Source: Sordaria brevicollis (Eukaryota > Ascomycota > Sordariomycetes > Sordariales > Sordariaceae). From it: 64,000 nt of DNA. This document shows positions 23,011 through 35,534 of this stretch, piece by piece. The notes beneath the pieces were generated by a model that searched no databases, was not told the DNA's origin, and worked only from the letters and a program-made list of their open reading frames with translations. Numbering within the stretch: position 1 is the first letter of the stretch; each line of letters starts with the position of its first letter. The stretch is taken from NCBI GenBank assembly GCA_033439795.1, contig JAUTDP010000003.1, positions 3,906,001-3,970,000 of the forward strand, in the 5' to 3' direction. The translations under genes and the position numbers were made by a program.

Positions 23011-24384
23011 ATGGTCAAGGCCGGTAAGCTGCACAATGCCCATCTGCGCTCCTCTGCGACCTGAGGCGACGATGGCAAGAAGCTGACACTATGCGCAGTT
23101 GTTGCTGGCGCCGCTGGCGGTATCGGACAGGTGAGCTTTATCCCAACTTAGCCATGGGAGATGCCGCGCCGAACCTGCGCAGATCGGATGTTGAGATGAA
23201 AGCAATGCTGACCATATGTGCCGCAGCCCCTGTCCCTCCTCCTCAAGCTCTCTCCCCTCGTTGACGAGCTCGCTCTCTACGATGTCGTCAACACCCCCGG
23301 TGTCGCCGCCGATCTCTCCCACATCTCCTCCACTGCCGTAAGTAACCATCGCCGGCTTTGCGCTGGGTGTCGCCAAGGACATTGGAAAACACCACGAACC
23401 CCGCAGCACTTGGCTGACACATGGCGCATTAGAAAACCACCGGCTACCTCCCCCCCAACGACGGCGCCAAGACCGCCTTTAAGGATGCCGACATCATCGT
23501 CATCCCCGCTGGTATTCCCCGTAAGTAACAATGCGCGCCGCTAGATATGGTGAAACAGAGACTGACTGGCTCCCCCAACAGGCAAGCCTGGCATGACCCG
23601 TGATGATCTCTTCAACATCAACGCCGGTATCGTCAAGGGCTTGATCGAGGTTGCCGCTGAGGTCGCCCCCAAGGCCTTCATCCTCGTCATCTCCAACCCC
23701 GTTAACTCTACCGTCCCCATCTCCGCCGAGGTCCTCAAGGCCAAGGGTGTCTTCGACGCCCAGCGCCTCTTCGGTGTCACCACCCTCGACATTGTCCGTG
23801 CCGAGACCTTCGTCGCCGAGATCGCTGGCAAGAGCAACCCCCAGGAGCTCGTTGTCCCCGTCATCGGTGGCCACTCCGGCGAGACCATTGTTCCTCTCTT
23901 CAGCAAGGTTACTCCCTCCGTCACCATCCCCGACGACAAGTACGATGCTCTCGTCAACCGCGTCCAGTTCGGTGGTGATGAGGTCGTCAAGGCCAAGGAG
24001 GGTCTCGGCTCTGCCACCCTCTCCATGGCTTATGCCGGTTACCGCTTCGCCGAGAAGCTCCTCAAGGCCGCTAAGGGCGCCAAGGGCCTTGTCGAGCCCA
24101 GCTACGTCTACCTCCCCGGTATCCCCGGTGGTAAGGAGATCGCTGAGAAGACTGGTGTTGAGTTCTTCTCCGTCCCCGTTGAGCTCGGCGTAAGTTATAA
24201 TCCTTTCTTCATTCGCAATGTATTTGGCTAACATATCGAATAGCCCAACGGTGCTGAGAAGGCTATCGACATCCTCGGTGACATCACCGAGAAGGAGAAG
24301 ACTCTCCTCGAGGCTGCCGTCAAGGGCCTCAAGGGCAACATCCAGAAGGGTGTTGACTTTGCCCACAACCCCCCTCAGAAGTAG
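23011..24384 (+). CDS. mdh: Malate dehydrogenase, NAD-dependent, no presequence
   Basis: Interconverts malate and oxaloacetate with NAD. Exons 23011-23023, 23099-23130, 23227-23337, 23433-23520, 23582-24189, 24244-24384; 330 aa. The N terminus is directly the Rossmann loop ([11 protein letters not shown] at residues 5-15), with no mitochondrial targeting extension. This suggests a cytosolic (or otherwise unprocessed) isoform. Family motifs: [17 protein letters not shown], the substrate loop around [42 protein letters not shown] and the catalytic His in [15 protein letters not shown]. The C terminus is NPPQK, not a peroxisomal PTS1. The first exon is only 13 bases. C-ending codon bias indicates high expression. 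Confidence 0.93.
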
Positions 24385-25241
24385 ATACCCCTTTGATTTT
24401 TTCCGCTGTGAAATATCCCCTCCTGCGTTTTCTTATAAAATTTCATGCATGATGAAGGCTATGATCCTGGTTGGGTGGCTCTCATATAGCCAATACATAA
24501 CCACACAAAGCTTGTAGATGAAAAATACAAAAAAGTGAAGCCATTGTGAAGTTCAAGTACAGGTGGACTGATACTCATTTTCTCTCTAGGCTGTAAACCA
24601 AAAAAAAAAAAAAAAAAAAAAAAAAAGTTAATAGGATAATCGACGACTGATATGACCCCGGACGACCTATACCAAAACTCTTCCCCTCGCACGTATCATC
24701 AGCTTCTTCCCGGTGCGCCGGGCCCAGTACCCGTCGTCTCCACGACTAAGTGAGGACAATGTGCACTCACTTGCACAACACAAGCGCCACCGCGCGTCTA
24801 ATCGTTGGGTATGGGGCACGTTGTCGTGATGTGGAAAGGATGGGCCGCTATGTAGCATGGGAGGGTTCTGCTTGAAACTGTGCGCTGGCTGGGGGATAAA
24901 AATAAACTTAATTTTATGCACACGAACGTTGTTGATGTGAAGCTGTACGTATTTAATGCTGGCTACGGTCATTACGATGCTCTCTACCATCCCCTTTGGA
25001 TCAACAGGAATCAAGCCTCGTTAGAATTCCAAACTTGGCTCTTGGTATCATACTGCAGGAATGCCGAAAATAGCTATCGCTAGACTTAATCAAAAAAGGC
25101 TATACACAGAGGTCTGCCACTGATAATGGAGTATCCGACGCCTGTATCGTATTAAGTTTATAAGTTTATGAGAACGCTCAAGTTTCTCCATCCGCTAATG
25201 CTAATAATGCTAAAGCACGACTGACGGCTAGAGAAACATGA
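24385..25241. other. Convergent intergenic region mdh / trs33
   Basis: About 0.86 kb between two stop codons. It contains a 27-base A run (24600-24626) some 215 bp after the mdh stop. No other structure or coding evidence. Confidence 0.5.
24600..24626 (+). repeat. Poly(A) tract, 27 bases
   Basis: Uninterrupted A run downstream of mdh. It is genomic and too far from a plausible cleavage context to call a retroposed tail; most simply a microsatellite. Confidence 0.9.
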
Positions 25242-26254
25242 TCAGCTCTGCGTCTTGATCGTCTTGATCTGGAATACCGCCGCAGGAAGCTCGCTTGACT
25301 CAGCTGTGACTGTTGCGTTGATGCCCATAGCAGCAAGGGCGCCGCGAACTACGCCGCATGGGAACCAGAGGAACTGATCGGCGTCAGCAACATATACCAT
25401 GGTTTGTGTAAAGGACCCGAGAATACGTACCGGTTGCGCCCTAGCTATGGCCTGGCTACTTGTCTCTGCCGACATTCGTGATAGTGGGCGGAAGGAGTTA
25501 TCTGTTAGGACGTAGACACCCTGGTGTTCCGGGCCTGTGTTAGATATCGAAGAAACAAACAGACAGGAGGGAGGTAAGCAGGAGGAGACGTACACGATGG
25601 TTCGTCTTGAGATTATCCACCTGTTTCCTAAACACCAGCGTCCAAAGGTCTTTGCAGAGGAACTTGATGACATCTAGCGTGTCGTTGAAACGTGGCCGGT
25701 CGCGGGAAAATCTGTTGTGTCATCAGTCAGCCAGTGTCCCGTGTCCAGTGTCCAAGTATCCTCTTTCCCTTCCGTTATGATCCCGCGCAACACCTCCAGG
25801 CCATATCCATTCTTCCGAGGAAAGGGACAGAGAAAACATACCGTTCAACCAACCCCTGACCCACTCTATACCCCAAAGCCTCCAGCCTAGCAAAAACCGC
25901 ATCCCTTTCTTCGTCCTCATCCATCTTTCTCCCACTTCCACCATTCACACTCCCCATCGCTGGCCCTCCCCCTAGTCCCGCACCCAGTCCACCACCGGCA
26001 CTTAGTCCACCTCCTGTCCCTGAAGATAGCACACTATTCCTCTGCGCTGATGGTGCCGCAGGTCCAGTAGCTGTACTTTGCGCATCATCTCCTCCTGAAG
26101 AAGAATCTGAAGGGGAGGCGGAATCAAGCTGGTTGGTTATCCTGTAGGCCATGGGGACTAGTTCGATCAGGAGGAAGTCCAAGCAGGAGGAGGCGACGAA
26201 GCGAGCGCTTGGGTCCGAGGCGTTGTAGGGGGGCAGTATAGTGTCGAAGGACAT
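25242..26254 (-). CDS. trs33: TRAPP complex subunit Trs33 (TRAPPC6/Bet3 family)
   Basis: Core subunit of the TRAPP vesicle-tethering complexes, the Rab1/Ypt1 exchange factor at ER-Golgi and Golgi membranes. Exons (gene order) 26254-25842, 25711-25596, 25534-25431, 25373-25242; 254 aa, near yeast Trs33. The family fold is clear: an N-terminal helix [18 protein letters not shown], then [44 protein letters not shown], and the C-terminal [18 protein letters not shown] ... [11 protein letters not shown]. Between the first helix and the core lies a Ser/Gly-rich insert (about residues 45-110) that many fungal orthologs also have. The donor of intron 2 (GTGTAC) is non-consensus but gives the only frame that joins the conserved blocks. 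Confidence 0.92.
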
Positions 26255-27645
26255 TTTGGCGGCCGGTAGCTTGTATGCTTCTTGTTATGACGATGTGAGA
26301 GCTTCTTGGGTTGTCGGAGTGGTTCTGGTCTCGTGGTCTTGTTCGCTTGAAGAAATTATCGTTCGATTCCTGAGAAGGTCTGCGAGGAAGGTGCGCAGAG
26401 GTGGTTGTTGTTTATGCGCTTGCGCGGGTAAGAGCTAGCTAGCTGATGTATTGATGGGAGGGCGGTTGTGTCGCTGGCTGATCGTCTCGAAGCCCCGAGT
26501 TTGGCGGCGGTTCGTTTTGAGTCGCGCGCAAAAATGAACAAACGGAAATCGACTGTAGTGTATCCGTCGAAATCTTGCGCACCCTTTGGTCGGAAGTTCG
26601 TAAACTGGCGAGCGTTGGCTTCGATCCCGTCTTCTTCGGGCTGCCGGTGTTTCGGAAGATCACGGTGACGCAGGTAGCTCGGAGCTTGTTGCGGGGGGTT
26701 CGGATGCTTGTGGCCCTGCGGTTTGGACGAAATAGAGCGAAAGATGAACGATGTCCGATGCGTTGAGTAAGCGCAAAAAGTCTTTATAATAGTGATCGAG
26801 TTTGTCGAGAGTTTGAGAAGTCGAGTCAAGAATCTTCGTTGTAAGGGGAGGACGGAGGGCTCTTGCTACAGTTCGAAAGGTGCCTGCCGTCCAAAGTCGA
26901 ATATCAATTGGTAGTTGCAGGTGCTGAGGATGGACAGTGTCTTTAAAGACCCTGCCGTTAGTGGTGAAGTTACGAGCGTTTACTGACACTTCAAGCACGA
27001 CCCATCAGCTGTGCACTAAAAAGACTAGGCACGTTCAAGGATCCGAGAAAGTCAATTAGGAAGGTAGCTAGACCTTCCATCCCAATACCTCAACTCAACA
27101 ACTACACGTACTATAAACCTATCATCTTGAATGGTCCCGTTTCATGCTCGACTTTATGTATAATACAGTTTTCTGACAACACACCGTCGTGATTGTGCCA
27201 CTTTTTCTGGGTATTGCATTGCATCTTAGTTTTGATTCCTTAATATGCCCACGTATCTCACTGTACCTCATCCCTGAATTGTCTCTCATGAAACCCTGTT
27301 ACTCCTTTTGAGTACGCCCAACGCCCAAGATTGATAAAAATGCCTCCCCAGATACACCGCATCGAAAATGCAATAATAAGAAAGGGAAGGACACCCGGTA
27401 GACATGGTGCTCGGCTAGGGCTGATGAAGGGAGACAACCCGGCCTCCTGTAGCCCAAGCGAACATTTGAAGCCAATATTGAGCATCCTATGCTTCCCCAA
27501 GGCTGGGCTGATGGTAATAGCCCGTTTGGTCAGTCTCCCGCCATGCTGGACGTTCACGGGGACGGGGACCACGAGGACGAGGAACACGGCGGTCCCTTCG
27601 CATTGTCGTATACTTGTAACGCCCATTTGCAGCATCCTATACTTC
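26255..27645. other. Intergenic region upstream of trs33, downstream of the SUMO ligase gene
   Basis: About 1.4 kb. Frames at 26356-26998 (minus) and 27258-27738 lack any domain or exon chain and I do not call them. The region presumably carries the trs33 promoter and the 3' UTR of the SUMO ligase gene. Confidence 0.45.
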
Positions 27646-29511
27646 CTAAGAGTTGGATCCATAATACGTGTGATTCATTCCGCTTCCGCCTCCGTAGTTG
27701 GGCCGCTTCGCAGGCCTGGGCGGCTCGTCGTCATCTGAAAGCGTCAAATCAATGACCTCGGGTGCTGAACGCTTGTTATTGTTGTTGTTCGATGACCTTG
27801 CCAGTGACGGCGTACCCCCTGTGCTTCCATTCATAGGAGTGCCAATCAGGGTGGTTGACGCCCCAGTTGTAGAGCGACCCGGCGTGGAAAAGTCGTTGTT
27901 CGCAGCGGTGAGGACCTCGGAAACATACAAATCATCGTCGTCAACAAAGCTTGCCTCAGCTGAGTCGGGCAACGTCACCTTATCCGCGCCTGGTTCAATC
28001 CACTTGCCGGTAGGCTCAATCGTAACCTGCTCTACTGATTTGGGAGTCGCATCGAGAATGCCCTTGGCGTACCTAAAATACCCGTCAGCCAGTGCAGCTA
28101 AAACAAACAGTATATCGGACACCAAGCTGTTGCTTGCAACTTACTCATCAATCGCCAGCTGGTCGAACGGAACGGACTTATTGCAGATGGGACATAACCA
28201 CTGGGGCCCTTGCTCTTGAAGCTGTAGGTATGAGGTGGCATCAAAGCACTGAATATGGCTACAGCTCAGGCCTCGGCACGGTTTACTTAACCTCATGTAG
28301 GACAGTGGACACTTGAGGCTCAGGACTTGTGATGTAGCGACCACATCAGGGTCGTTAGCCTTGTTAGAGATCTCCGTGACCACCGACTCAGCCCGAATCT
28401 TCTTGGTAATTTTTGCCACTAGGTCCTCGATAGTAGGAGTTTTGCATAGGTATAGTACTAGGTAGTACGGCTATCAACGCAACTGATTAGCACATTCACG
28501 TCTCGGCGCTGATTCCCGTACTCAATCTCCTCTTACACTGACCTCTCTGGTTAGGGCATATGTAAAGTCGATGCTGTTTACGTAGGAGTTTGGTCGTAGG
28601 CGCAGCAATTCCGTGATGTCAACCGGTCTAGTAGACCCAGGTTTGTTCTTCAGGCCTCGCAGGTTTGCCTTGACATCGCCGCCATTAACCTTGAGTTCCG
28701 ATTGGTACGGGAACGCAATGTCTTGGATACCACTTTTGGCAGCAGCACAATACATCATGATTTTGAGTGATGGGTCGTTGCCGACGTTACTCAATTGATG
28801 GTGGTCTGAGATTCTGAGTTTGATGGACACAGTTTGCCTATGTTGTGCCATCGCTGTTCACACGAGACTCAGTTGAAGGGTCCAGAGGCGGAACGATACT
28901 GGCTTACCTGACGACATACGTTCGCACTCCTTAACCTCCCCAATTCGATACAGAATATCGTAGAAAACGCTCGATTTGAACTGGAATTCGTGGCGTTGTT
29001 GGTTGTACCAGGATCCCTGAGTGGGGGCGCTCTTGGGCGCATTGTAAGAGCCGTTAGCTACGCCGTATGAAGCCATGGCATAGCTGTTGGAAGCGTTTCC
29101 GCTGCTTGGAACTGGCGCGTAGACTGCAGTCTGTTGTATGGGCGGCGGTTGCGGGTTGCTTGGCTGGTGCAGACCTGTGTTTTCCACAAACCTGTCAAAC
29201 CAGGGTACTATCGTCTCGAAACTGCTGTAGAATCTGTTGAAAGTGATGGAGTCGGCGCGCGCTACGCATTGCTGGATAGCTGAATGGAGGTAACGACCGT
29301 GAGTGTTAGCCCGCATTCCAATGTATAGTATCAAACTGAGGGCACACTCACCGTCGACAAGGCGCTTAACCAGGTCAGGCTTGTTGCCCGTCTTGGGCAA
29401 ACCGTTCACGGAGCAGATTTGTTGTAACTGAGCCTTGTTGACGCCGGCGTTCTTTGCGACCGCCTTCAGGGCCTCAACCTTGTGTTTTGGAGGAGGGCCG
29501 GCACGATCCAT
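27646..29511 (-). CDS. sizA: SUMO E3 ligase, Siz/PIAS family
   Basis: Transfers SUMO from Ubc9 to nuclear substrates. Exons (gene order) 29511-29352, 29279-28908, 28853-28543, 28470-28145, 28072-27646; 531 aa. Domains in order: SAP DNA-binding motif (about residues 10-50, ALKAVAKNAGVNKAQLQQIC...LVKRLVDG), a Pro/Asn linker, the PINIT domain (~145-300, including VSIKLRISDHHQL and PYYLVLYLC), and the SP-RING (~330-380). The SP-RING has CRGLSCSHIQC and WLCPICNKSVP, i.e. the usual Zn-binding Cys/His set. A SUMO-interaction motif VIDLTLSDDDE follows near residue 496. The start is the first in-frame ATG. The symbol is the one used for the Aspergillus/Neurospora Siz gene, from memory. Confidence 0.92.
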
Positions 29512-30780
29512 TTCCCCTCTGCCCCTCAACGACCGGTGTTAACGATTCCGACCTCTGCCCGCCGACGCGCTGGGCTTGTAAGCCTGGAAGATGCTGCAAT
29601 GTTATAGAAGCGTGTTGTGTGGTCCGGCCGCGTGCTTGTGTTGCCTGGTCGCGAACGGCCGCGGGTGGTCCACGTCGGTAAGTACCTAGAAGCCCCGCAG
29701 TGAGCCGTCAAGGTATTCGGTTTGGGAAAGCGCAAATATGAGCGCGAACACTCTGCGCGGACGGCGTGCAGTGTTGCGGAAGGAGTGATGGGAGGCTGAG
29801 CCGAGGGTCTAGGAAGGTGCCCGATGCGCGCTTGAGGCAGCGACACTCGACACCTAGGACAACGGCCGGGGACGGGATGTCAAGGCTGCCGTGGGTATCG
29901 TGGTGCAGGGCTGAAGCTGCAGTGCTGTAAGGTGCTGGCGTCACCGTGATGTACGGCGCACGATGCGATGGGAGACGGAGTTATATTTCAAATATGCAGC
30001 GGAATAAGATCTCGGATGACCAAGCCGGCCGCACGTTATCGGTCGGTCACACAGAGCCGATTGTCGCTGTCTGCGGCCTGCGCACTGGCACTCTAGGCAA
30101 AAGCGTGAATGTGAAATGGGAAAGATTTCCAAAGGAGAATATGGAGAATATGCTGTATCGCGATCTGTCGTGAATATTTGCTGCCCTACTCGTAAACCCA
30201 GTCCAAGTTCAAAAACAAGTCAGGATATACGCCAAATAAGTACTCATCGAGTCATCACTCCGTCTGCATGAAAAAGCAGTCGCTATCGCTTTCGCAGCCC
30301 TCGGCCGGTTGCTCCAGAATCCAAAGTGGAAGGCGTCGTCGACGTGAACGGGCGGAACGAAGCGGCAGAAAGTGTGCCGGGAAGGAACCAGTGGGTCGCT
30401 ACTCGCTAGCAGTATTTATTTAGCGGGTGAGGTGGGTCTTGGTTAGTGGCAAGCGGCGGCAGGTACCGTCGAGACCTTTTGAAATTGGTGCAGTGAAGTA
30501 CCTGGTACCTTTTCTGAAGATAGAATTCCGCAGTGAAAAAAGTTGCGACTACATCCGGACAACCTTCGAATCCAGCGGAGAACTCAGATCGCCTGTACTG
30601 ACGGGATGCAGTGGAATTTTTCACTCCGCAACAACGACATCTTATCGATATCTTTTTGACACCCTCACTCCTTCCCATATCGCATAGCGAACCTTTACTG
30701 AACTTCGGCTCTCATCCTCCTTCCCGCTTCATTTCAAACATTCATACAACACTCAATAACCCCACCTTCCAACTGTTAAA
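29512..30780. other. Divergent promoter region, SUMO ligase / UPF0642 gene
   Basis: About 1.27 kb between two start codons. No frame with recognisable content. The part before 30781 is rich in C, T and A and ends in a plausible leader (CTGTTAAAATGG). Confidence 0.5.
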
Positions 30781-31171
30781 ATGGCCAAGAGCAAGAGAGC
30801 GTCCGTCATCAAGAACAACAACCAAAGACTCAAGAAGAATGTCTTTGGTCCCGTTGAGGCCGCTCGTTTGGAGCGTATCTCTGCCAAGCTCCTCGAGCTT
30901 GCTGCTCAGCCCAAGCCCATCAAGGAGGTTGAGATGGAGACTGTGAACGAGGATGAGGCTAAGGAGGTCACCAAGGATGAGTGTAAGTGTAGCCGGAAAA
31001 CCAAGAAACGACTCAGGACCGTGTGCTGACCGAGTCACAGCTGCTATGGAGGTTGATTCCGCCAAGCCCGTCAAGGTTGGCAGCAAGAAGATTGAGAAGA
31101 AGAGGAGAGTCAAGAAGAACAAGATCGTCTTCCCCAAGTATGGCGAGAAGTTCAGCAAGAAGAGGAAATGA
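30781..31171 (+). CDS. UPF0642 / DUF2423 small basic (nucleolar-type) protein
   Basis: 110 aa, exons 30781-30982 and 31041-31171 (GTAAGT...CTGAC...CAG). The N terminus MAKSKRASVIKNNNQRLKK followed by VFGPVEAARLERISAKLLELA, and the Lys/Arg-rich C terminus KKNKIVFPKYGEKFSKKRK, match the UPF0642 family (yeast YBL028C). Members are small basic proteins found in nucleoli and large-subunit precursors; the exact role is not settled. An acidic stretch (residues ~50-70) separates the two basic ends, and the intron falls in it. Confidence 0.8.
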
Positions 31172-32013
31172 GCGACGAGCTGCTACGACTTTAAGAAGCC
31201 GGGTTTCGACAGACGACCAAAAGTACTTTACGGTGTGCCCTTGACTCTGAAGCAACTTCACACCACCAGGGGACGATCACAACACGCGCTCTCGTACTCC
31301 AGACATAGTCTAGGAGTTACCCAACTTGATGGTGGCAAGGAAGTGTCGGGATTCTAGAGATGGGATAGGAAGACGAAGGCAGTACAGATGACGGCCTGTT
31401 GTTGGCGGGCCTCATTTTTCTGCTCAATCTTGGGCTTCACTGGGCCTCCGCATAGACGGGATGGATGAAGCTATCAATCACCCGTGTCGCCAGCGCCGTC
31501 ACCGCAACAGGGAAGCAAGAACTTTCAGTCATAAGGGATGGAAAAAAGAAGCAAACGGACGGTGGGGTGGGATTGTCTACGCTTGGCGCATTTGGGACTT
31601 TTTGATTTTAATGGATTTTTTTTCTTCTGGGCTAGCATGCTGTTCTAAGGATCTCACTCTCACAGTCTCACTGCGTTTAACGCTTTTCTCCGAATAAGTG
31701 GGGCCTGTGCCAATCCTCCGAAAGGCCTGGCCTTCTGGGGAACGAACCTGAAATGGGAAGGAACTTTAGGTGGAAGCGGGCCAACTGGGCTGAACCTCAC
31801 TGGCCCTTTCTTCCAGGGACTGCTTGTTACCTTAACAACCTCAACCTGTACACAGCATCAACAAATAATATCTCTGTGCTGTACACATTTACACATCTTC
31901 CCAAAGTCTCTCTCTTTCACAACAAGAAATGGCCTACGAGTGCCACTTGCACTTTCAATAACAGACGCCATATACCCCTCCAATTGGACACATCGAGAAA
32001 TTGGCGAGTCGAT
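31172..32013. other. Region between the UPF0642 gene and las21
   Basis: About 0.84 kb, head to tail. It should hold the UPF0642 3' UTR and the las21 promoter. An open in-frame extension with its own ATG runs from 31753 into las21; see the finding on start choice. Confidence 0.45.
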
Positions 32014-35000
32014 ATGAGTTCCCGGCGCAATGGGAGCTTGAGCTCCACGTTGTCTCTAATAGCAGCCAATCTGCTGATTCCAGTCGCCATTATCATATTC
32101 GCAACTGGCTTCTTCCCATATAAGCCTCTTCTACCAGGTCTAGCTGATCATGAGCCGTTAGAAGGCTATGGTGAGCCTCCGGAGGCTCCGTTTGACAAGC
32201 TGGTGTTTATGGTAGTCGACGCACTGCGAAGGTAAACGGATATCACTTATGCCGATACTACCCTTCGTTAAGTGGCCATATTAATCTGGGTAACATATGT
32301 AGCGATTTTGTATATACCACCAACAGTGGCTTCAAGTTCACTCAATCGTAAGCTGTTCCACGTATTTCTTACTGCTTCGAGTTCAATAGATCTGGATTGT
32401 TGACATTTCAAACAGCTTAATTCGCGATGGTGCTGCAATTCCCTTCACGGCTCACGCCACGTCTCCCACGGTCACTATGCCGAGACTGAAGGCCATCACC
32501 ACCGGCTCTGTGCCATCGTTCCTGGATGTCGTTCTCAACCTTGACGAAGGTGATGAATCCTCGAGCCTTGCGTCGCAAGACACCTGGCTGGCTCAGATGA
32601 AGGCAAAGGGTACCGGAAGGCTTGTCATGTATGGAGACGATACTTGGTTGAAGCTCTTTCCCGGTACATTTGACCGCGCTGATGGTACCACAAGCTTTTT
32701 CGTCTCGGTAAGTATCGCAGGCACAGGACAAGCGTTTACATTCTGCTAACGGGACTAGGATTTCACCGAGGTTGACCACAATGTTACTCGAAACATTCCT
32801 GCGGAGCTCGTAAAAGACGACTGGAATACCATGATCCTGCACTACCTTGGGCTTGACCACATCGGACATAAAGGAGGACCGAGAAGGTAGACTGTACCGG
32901 TTGCTTCTGGTAAACAAAAAACTAACATGCCTTATAGCCCTCACATGGTCCCGAAGCAGCAGGAAATGGACAGTATCGTTCGCCATATCTACAAGGCAAT
33001 GGAAGCTCAGGACCACCTAAAGTCGACACTCTTTGTTGTCTGCGGAGATCATGGGATGAACGATGCCGGGAACCACGGTGCATCTTCACCTGGAGAGACC
33101 TCACCGGCCCTCCTGTTCATCTCTCCCAAGCTCAAGGGTCTTCAGAAATCTCAAGAGGCGCCCTTGCCAGAGGCTGAAGACTTCCAGTTTTACTCGACCG
33201 TTGAGCAGTCTGATCTGGCGCCTACTTTGGCTGCTCTTTTAGGACTTCCTATTCCTAAAAACAACCTGGGTGCTCTCATTCCCGAGTTCTTGCCCATCTG
33301 GCCCAAGAGTAAGCTGCGAAGTTACGAATTCTCTAAACTCTGTACGTTTCCTAACACGACTGCAGAAACCAACCAGGCCTATCTGCTACATCAAAATGCT
33401 CGCCAGATCCAGACAGTCATCTCAGCTGCTTCAGGCACCAAGACTTTTGACTCTGCACTCCCGATAGCATCATGTGCCAGCCCGTCGTCCGACTACGAAG
33501 AACTTGCCTGTGAATGGCAGGGACCGTCCAACATTCTCATGTCTGCAAGAGTTGGCGATGACATGGACCCCCAATGGGCACTACCGGTCACCAGGGTAAG
33601 TAGTCAGCCCTCATAACATTCTATGCCGATCAAGCTAACGTTCTTAAAGTGGCTTCGCAAAGCTCAAGAGCTCATGAGCGGCATGGCAAGTAATTACGAC
33701 ATGACCCGTCTCATCCTAGGCCAAGTTGCCGCCCTCTTAGCCGTCATCCTCAGCCTAGGCGTCGCCACCAAGACCATTTCCTCTCTCACACCCTTACTCC
33801 TCATCTCCATCGCCTACAGCATCATGATGTTCGCCAGCAGCTACGTCGAAGAGGAACAACACTTCTGGTACCTCGCCACAAGCACCTGGTTCGGCTACCT
33901 CGTCTTCCGCGGCTTCAAACGTTATGATACTAGCGTCCCACGGCACTTCCTTCTCACCGCCGTCCCCGTCCTCTCTGCCGTCCGCCTCTCCCGGTCTTGG
34001 AACCAAACCGGCCAGAAATTCGCCGGCACCCCCGACATCGTCAAAATCTTCCTCGAACCAAACCCGCATTTCCTCTGGTTGCTCGTTGGACTCACCTACG
34101 TCTGGACCCATCGCCAGCTCGTCTACTCCTTCCACGGCCGCATCCCGGTCCCCGTCAACTACCCGGCCATGACGGGCCTGGTGCTGGCGGCGTTTACGTT
34201 CAAGGCGGCGTTCACGCTGGAAGATGCGCCAGAGCTGGTGGTCCCCTTCGTCAAATCCTCCCTGCTCGATTTCACGCGCGGAGCCAGCCTGATCGCTCGC
34301 GCCCGGGCAGTATTTGTTGGTTTATGTCTGGCGACAGCGGCTGCCATGGGCTTTATTATCTGGGAAGTCGCTACCCGCAAGCAGCGGGAGACACCTGCAC
34401 CGAGAAGGAAGAAGGGAATCTCAGAAAAAGCAGAGGCAATCACCACCATCCAGAACCTCTACACCATCCTCGCCCTTACCCAGTCGCGGACGACCAACGT
34501 TCCCTTGTTCTTGGTGTTTAACCTGATTTACTGGTTTTTGTCTACCGAGATCGACGCCGATACTACACCCCTTTCGACGGCGGAGCTGGGTGTTTCATCG
34601 CTGTTGCTGCAATATGCCAGTTTCTTTGCCATGGGCGGCAGCAACGCCATTTCGTCCGTCGATTTGTCTAATGCTTACAATGGGGTGTCTGATTTTAATG
34701 TGGTCTTGGTTGGCATGTTGACGTATGTGAGTAACTGGGCGGGACCGGTGTGGTGGGTGGTGGGGACGGTGGTGTTGATGGGGAAGATTTGGAGGAGGGA
34801 TCAGCAGCAGAGGCTGAGGCTGCACGAGGTGAAGCCCCAGGGAGAGGCGGACGAGAACTTGAACGTGGTAGAGGTAAAGGAGCAGGGACAGAGCGCAACC
34901 GGTTTATTCAAGACCTACGTCGCTGTCACGACGCTGTTTACGGCGTTTAGCGTCGCGGCGGTCATGGCGGCTTGCACGATTCTGAGAACGCACTTGTTCG

Positions 35001-35113
35001 TCTGGACGGTGTTTTCGCCAAAGTACTTGTACTGCGTGGCGTGGAGTTTGGGGCAGCATTTGGTGGTGAATGTGGGATTGGGTGGGTTGTTGTTTTGGCT
35101 TGGATCGCTGTAG
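32014..35113 (+). CDS. las21: GPI ethanolamine phosphate transferase 2 (Las21/Gpi7)
   Basis: ER enzyme that adds ethanolamine phosphate to the second mannose of GPI anchors. Exons 32014-32231, 32303-32347, 32416-32707, 32759-32886, 32938-33595, 33650-35113; 934 aa. A signal anchor (residues ~14-36) precedes the lumenal alkaline-phosphatase-like domain. That domain has KLVFMVVDALRRSDF (metal-binding Asp), PTVTMPRLKAITTG (nucleophile region), LHYLGLDHIGHKGGP and VCGDHGMNDAGNHG, the metal-ligand motifs of the PIG-G/GPI7 family. The last exon encodes about ten hydrophobic spans with the family's conserved membrane region. All six exons join in phase. I chose the internal ATG because the anchor then lies at the usual distance from the N terminus. 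Confidence 0.93.
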
Positions 35114-35534
35114 CGTAACTCGAAGGATGAGTTCTAGTGTTCTCTGATTCGGGAGAAGGGAGGTTGAGGGGAGGGATGTAGGAAGATGATCTGTGTTGGT
35201 GAGTTGGAAGACATAGAGAATTTTAGATGTCACGAAAAGGATAGAAATGAGATTTCGTCAACTTAAGCATCGACCAGGAGTGCAATGCGAACGTGGGCAT
35301 GGTACATGAAAACAAGAAAAGAAGCCTTTTGACATTTTATTCATCCAGTGGTATCGTGCAATGTTCGTAGACTGAAAGCCAAGCCAACACGTTTTAGTCC
35401 GACAAGTTCAAGCTTAGGCAGCAAGTAAACAACGAAGAGAAAAGCCAAAAGCATACAGAAAGCCTCCATATTGTCGTTGCCCCATCCAAAACCGACCAGG
35501 TCAGTACATACGCACTTCAACAATCCAGAATACC
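35114..35534. other. Convergent intergenic region las21 / condensin gene
   Basis: 420 bp between two stop codons, presumably overlapping or adjacent 3' UTRs. Nothing else seen. Confidence 0.5.

Noticed and set aside
23500..24366. 288-codon minus-strand frame
   Set aside because: Exact antisense of the main malate dehydrogenase exon; caused by strong C-ending codon use. The predicted protein is low-complexity Gly/Leu/Asp/Val.
24379..24396. Possible cryptic peroxisomal signal by stop readthrough of malate dehydrogenase
   Set aside because: The codons after TAG give only Ile-Pro-Leu before the next stop, not an SKL-like tripeptide.
24600..24626. Poly(A) run as a retroposon tail
   Set aside because: No target duplication or element body found beside it; treated as a microsatellite.
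27258..27738. Overlapping frames on both strands near the SUMO ligase 3' end, with a repeated GCATCCTAT-CTTCC stretch
   Set aside because: The two short similar stretches are about 15 bases, and neither frame shows a domain or intron pattern. Most likely 3' UTR.
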